Assembly: GCA_037013685.1 (NCBI GenBank) | Contig: CM072891.1 | Coordinates: 8,098,501 to 8,162,500 of the forward strand | Source: Acridotheres tristis | Taxonomy: Eukaryota; Chordata; Aves; Passeriformes; Sturnidae | Reading direction: 5' to 3' | Length of the DNA stretch: 64,000 nucleotides | Part shown: piece by piece, positions 62,601-64,000 of the stretch | How positions within the stretch are numbered: the stretch's first letter is position 1 | Layout of the letters: each line of letters starts with the position of its first letter | The notes under the pieces: model-generated | Seen by the model: the letters and a program-made list of their open reading frames with translations, nothing else | Told to the model about the DNA's origin: nothing | Databases searched by the model: none | Made by a program: the position numbers and the translations under genes

Positions 62601-64000
62601 AGTTCTTTGGAAATTACTGCTTTCTAAGTTTGTACCTTTGGGGATATTGGGCTACTAGTAGTAATTTGAAAGAATGTTAAAGTTATCAAGTAGCAGTTTG
62701 ATACTATGAGTGACATCCTTAGTAATTTGTGGGCTTTGCTTAATTTACCTTTTGTAGTTTCATGTGTGTGTAATTGCCTGGACCACCACACTGGTATCAA
62801 GTTAAACAGTAGCTTTCCTCCATCCTTCACTTACTTGTAGTCTAGCTCTGCTGCCAAAAACCCTCAAAATGCTAGCTTAAAGGTATAGAAGGTACTATCT
62901 GGCAGATCTAGAGGGGTATCCAGAACTCTGCCTAATGAATAGTTTTTGACAAAATTTGAGATAAATGTTATAAATAGGTTTATTTCGATGGTGAAAGATT
63001 GTCTGGCTTAACAGCTGAGAAAGTGTAATCTTGAAAGCCCTAGAGGTGGAGAATGACCCATGCTTTCTGTTCCTCACTTCTGGGTCCAACATCTTGGCCA
63101 AAAGATTGAAAGACTGAAAAAATATTTAGAAATGTATTAGTAAACTTTGCTCTCAGCGCCTCTGCTCTTAGTCACACCTGAGTCACTTTTCCTAAGTATC
63201 TCCTTGATAGATAATTAGCGTCATAGTCAATGTAAATTGTGAGTGTATTTGTGATCTCAGAGTTTGGTAAAATGGCTCCCAGAATTTGTGCATTTTGCTT
63301 AGGATTAGGGTTGGGTGCTGTTTTGCCACAGTGTCACTGGGTTTGTTTTCACTGTGGTCTCCAAGAAGACAGGAAGAAAAGGAAGATTACTATAGTAGTT
63401 TCTTCAGGAGAAGGAGCAAATTCTCTTTGGTCATGTCTCATTATCATTAAGTACTGCTTTCAAAGGCCTGAAAAAAATAAATGCTTCTAGAGAAAAAGCA
63501 CTTTAAAAATTCTAAGAATTTTTCATGCTTATCATCAGCTGAGATAGAGCTCTCAAGTACATTGCTGATGTTAGTGAACTTGGATTTTTACTGCAATTTT
63601 CTGTATTATGTAAAGAAAGACTGTAGATGAGTCTTCTATTAATAGTTGTCTCTTACTGTCATGTTTCAAGGTTGTATTTGTTACGAGCATTTTTTCTGAG
63701 CTACACTTGCTAAAGTATTTTTAAGAGTCACAATTGTGGATGCTGTCTTTTTCATTATTTAAATATGTTATACTTTATCTACAGTGTGCAACATTGTACT
63801 CATGTGTTTGGGAAGAAGTTGGCTGAAGTTGTACCTAAAGTGATGGGGCAGCATGAATTGCCTCAGCTGCAGATATGTTGTAACCTTTCTAAAATTGGTA
63901 CATGCTGGAAATGCTTTTTCTTCCCCTTTCACTGATTAGTTATAAGTTTGTAAAGCACATGTCAGGCACTAGGGTAAGCAGTTAAAACTTAGACATCACA
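56666..64000. other. Non-coding AT-rich sequence, no gene identified
   Basis: About 7.3 kb without a recognised gene. Homopolymer T runs lie near 58313-58328 and 60830-60843. A possible CR1-like scrap (ACTCCAACCCTCCAACC) occurs near 58279 but is too short to call. The AT-rich stretch 58690-58960 is dense in ATTA/TAAT cores and has few low-complexity runs. Frames such as 59333-59674 (minus, 113 codons) have no recognisable product. Confidence 0.6.

Overview
The window reads as a 64 kb piece of bird nuclear DNA, mostly intronic or intergenic. The host call rests on the repeats. At least five pieces of the CR1 LINE family, the dominant interspersed repeat of birds, can be read directly, in both orientations. 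I see no Alu-, B1- or L1-like sequence. Repeat density is low, the DNA is AT-rich and CpG-poor, and no long open reading frame stands out. The longest frame, about 129 codons at 44516-44905, is within what chance gives in 64 kb. There is no bacterial-style gene organisation, and I found no tRNA, rRNA or CRISPR array.

Layout: 1-19.8 kb is unique AT-rich sequence with one short CR1 tail (5.1 kb), a TA/CA microsatellite (5.0 kb) and a near-perfect hairpin (19.0 kb). At 19.8-20.7 kb lies a long CR1 fragment in + orientation that keeps eroded ORF2 (reverse transcriptase) sequence. It is abruptly followed at 20.73-21.55 kb by the most unusual object in the window: about 820 bases in which G has almost vanished from the + strand. 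By hand count there are 31 Gs, and nearly all of them precede T or C. That is the pattern expected of a retroelement cDNA hit by APOBEC-type G-to-A hypermutation before integration. From 21.6 to 64 kb the sequence is again ordinary, with CR1 pieces at 35.0, 54.7 and 56.3 kb, an older repeat at 51.0 kb, several local tandem duplications, and one A/C-rich tract at 34.0 kb whose complement could form a G-quadruplex.

Coding content: no gene can be named. The best candidates are four short + strand segments with good acceptor and donor sites (26402-26431, 29799-29896, 53452-53497, 53842-53931). Their reading phases are mutually compatible if spliced in that order, so a large + strand gene with long introns is a reasonable hypothesis. 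It needs transcript or homology support, because chance splice-bounded frames are common at this AT content. A separate weaker pair at 45.2/45.7 kb ends in a stop codon.
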